Of a stretch of DNA of 5,767 bases, positions 5,281 through 5,767 are shown in pieces (position 1 is the first letter of the stretch; each line of letters starts with the position of its first letter). Origin of the DNA: Acidobacteriota bacterium (GTDB lineage: Bacteria > Acidobacteriota > Terriglobia > Terriglobales > Acidobacteriaceae). The notes beneath the pieces were generated by a model. The model did no database searches. It was not told the DNA's origin and saw only the letters and a list, made by a program, of their open reading frames with translations. Location of the stretch: assembly GCA_003225595.1 (NCBI GenBank), contig QIAR01000506.1:1-5767 (forward strand), given 5' to 3'. Made by a program: the position numbers and the translations under genes.

Positions 5281-5767
5281 ATGTCAGGCGCCTTCTTTGT
5301 GTTTTTTGCTTGTGTAGCCTTAGCCCTTTCGGCCGCGTGGGAGCAGACCAAATTGCAGTCCAAGGTCATTGCCTCGAAGATCGTTGAAGAGAACGGTTTC
5401 ACAGTCGTCGGAATCGGAGATCGCACCAGCAATGCCAAGGAGATGACCGAACAAGGCGTGATTCCCAAGCAGTGGGAGCGCCTTATGAAAGAACATCTGG
5501 TGAACAAGATCCCTGACAAGGCTGACTCCAGCATCATCGCCGTTTATACAGACTACGAGAGTGATAAGGACGGTGAGTATACATACCTGCTCGGAGCCAA
5601 AGTGACTTCAGCCGACAATGTCCCTCCTGGGATGGTCGCAAAGAAAATCCCACCCGGCCGCTATGCTGTCTCTACCTCAGAGAAAGGGCCGGTGGGAAAG
5701 GTGGTCGCTGAGACTTGGAAGCGGATCTGGACGTTGCCAAAGTCAGAGCCCGGAGGGAATAGAGCGT
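5281..5767 (+). CDS. Exported GyrI-like effector-binding domain protein, 5' part
   Basis: The frame stays open to the window edge, giving 162 residues from the ATG at 5281. A hydrophobic N terminus (FFVFFACVALALSAAW, 5-20) looks like a signal peptide cleaved near SAA or an uncleaved anchor; C11 lacks a good lipobox. Residues 40-162 match the GyrI-like/AraC effector-binding fold: FTVVGIGDRTSN (40-51), IPKQWERL (61-68), IIAVYTDYESD (85-95), GEYTYLLGAKV (98-108), VPPGM (114-118), IPPGRYAV (123-130) and TWKRIWTLPKS (145-155). The usual C-terminal part with its conserved acidic residue lies beyond the window. Such domains bind small hydrophobic or cationic ligands, usually in cytoplasmic regulators or stand-alone proteins, so an exported copy is unusual. 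No Shine-Dalgarno is seen; GTG at 5278 is an alternative start, and the n-region lacks a basic residue, so the true start is uncertain. Confidence 0.8.
   Translation, partial: MSGAFFVFFACVALALSAAWEQTKLQSKVIASKIVEENGFTVVGIGDRTSNAKEMTEQGVIPKQWERLMKEHLVNKIPDKADSSIIAVYTDYESDKDGEYTYLLGAKVTSADNVPPGMVAKKIPPGRYAVSTSEKGPVGKVVAETWKRIWTLPKSEPGGNRA

Noticed and set aside
5259..5537. Minus-strand 92-codon reading frame
   Set aside because: It lies antisense to the effector-binding gene, whose translation shows clear family motifs.

Overview
The window comes from a moderately GC-rich bacterial chromosome. An acidobacterium (Terriglobia-like) is my best guess. The guess rests on the mix of genes and on two kinds of hairpin-forming intergenic repeat that I associate with that phylum; it is an inference from memory, not a database result. 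No phage, plasmid, CRISPR or RNA gene is visible.

Layout: (1) Positions 1-419, plus strand: the 3' part of a rhomboid intramembrane protease. (2) Positions 420-607: a non-coding gap between convergent genes, mostly filled by a 162-bp element with perfect 17-bp terminal inverted repeats and a structured interior. (3) Positions 608-4727, minus strand: six genes read leftwards in the order GT2 glycosyltransferase, PTPS-A, PTPS-B, folE, SDR reductase, ERCC4-type nuclease. PTPS-A and PTPS-B overlap by 4 nt; the other gaps are 14, 132, 44 and 52 nt. (4) Positions 4728-4752: a 25-bp divergent promoter region. (5) Positions 4753 to the end, plus strand: a TlpA/ResA-like thioredoxin lipoprotein, then an exported GyrI-like effector-binding protein cut off by the window edge.

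The most interesting part is the pterin block at 1257-3597. FolE turns GTP into 7,8-dihydroneopterin triphosphate. Two tandem PTPS paralogues follow the C-X5-HGH pattern of 6-pyruvoyltetrahydropterin synthase, not the C-X3-HGH pattern of the queuosine enzyme QueD. The SDR downstream has a complete active site and could act as a sepiapterin reductase. Together these would be the three steps from GTP to tetrahydrobiopterin (or a relative) in one bacterial cluster, with the middle step duplicated. No queC, queE or folate gene lies nearby. The parts are seen in the sequence; the pathway is inferred.

The other notable signals are non-coding: the inverted-repeat element whose right arm supplies the nuclease stop codon, a pair of CTAAAG-loop hairpins that encode the end of the glycosyltransferase and abut the PTPS-A ribosome binding site, and a divergent promoter so compact that the thioredoxin gene may be translated from a leaderless mRNA.
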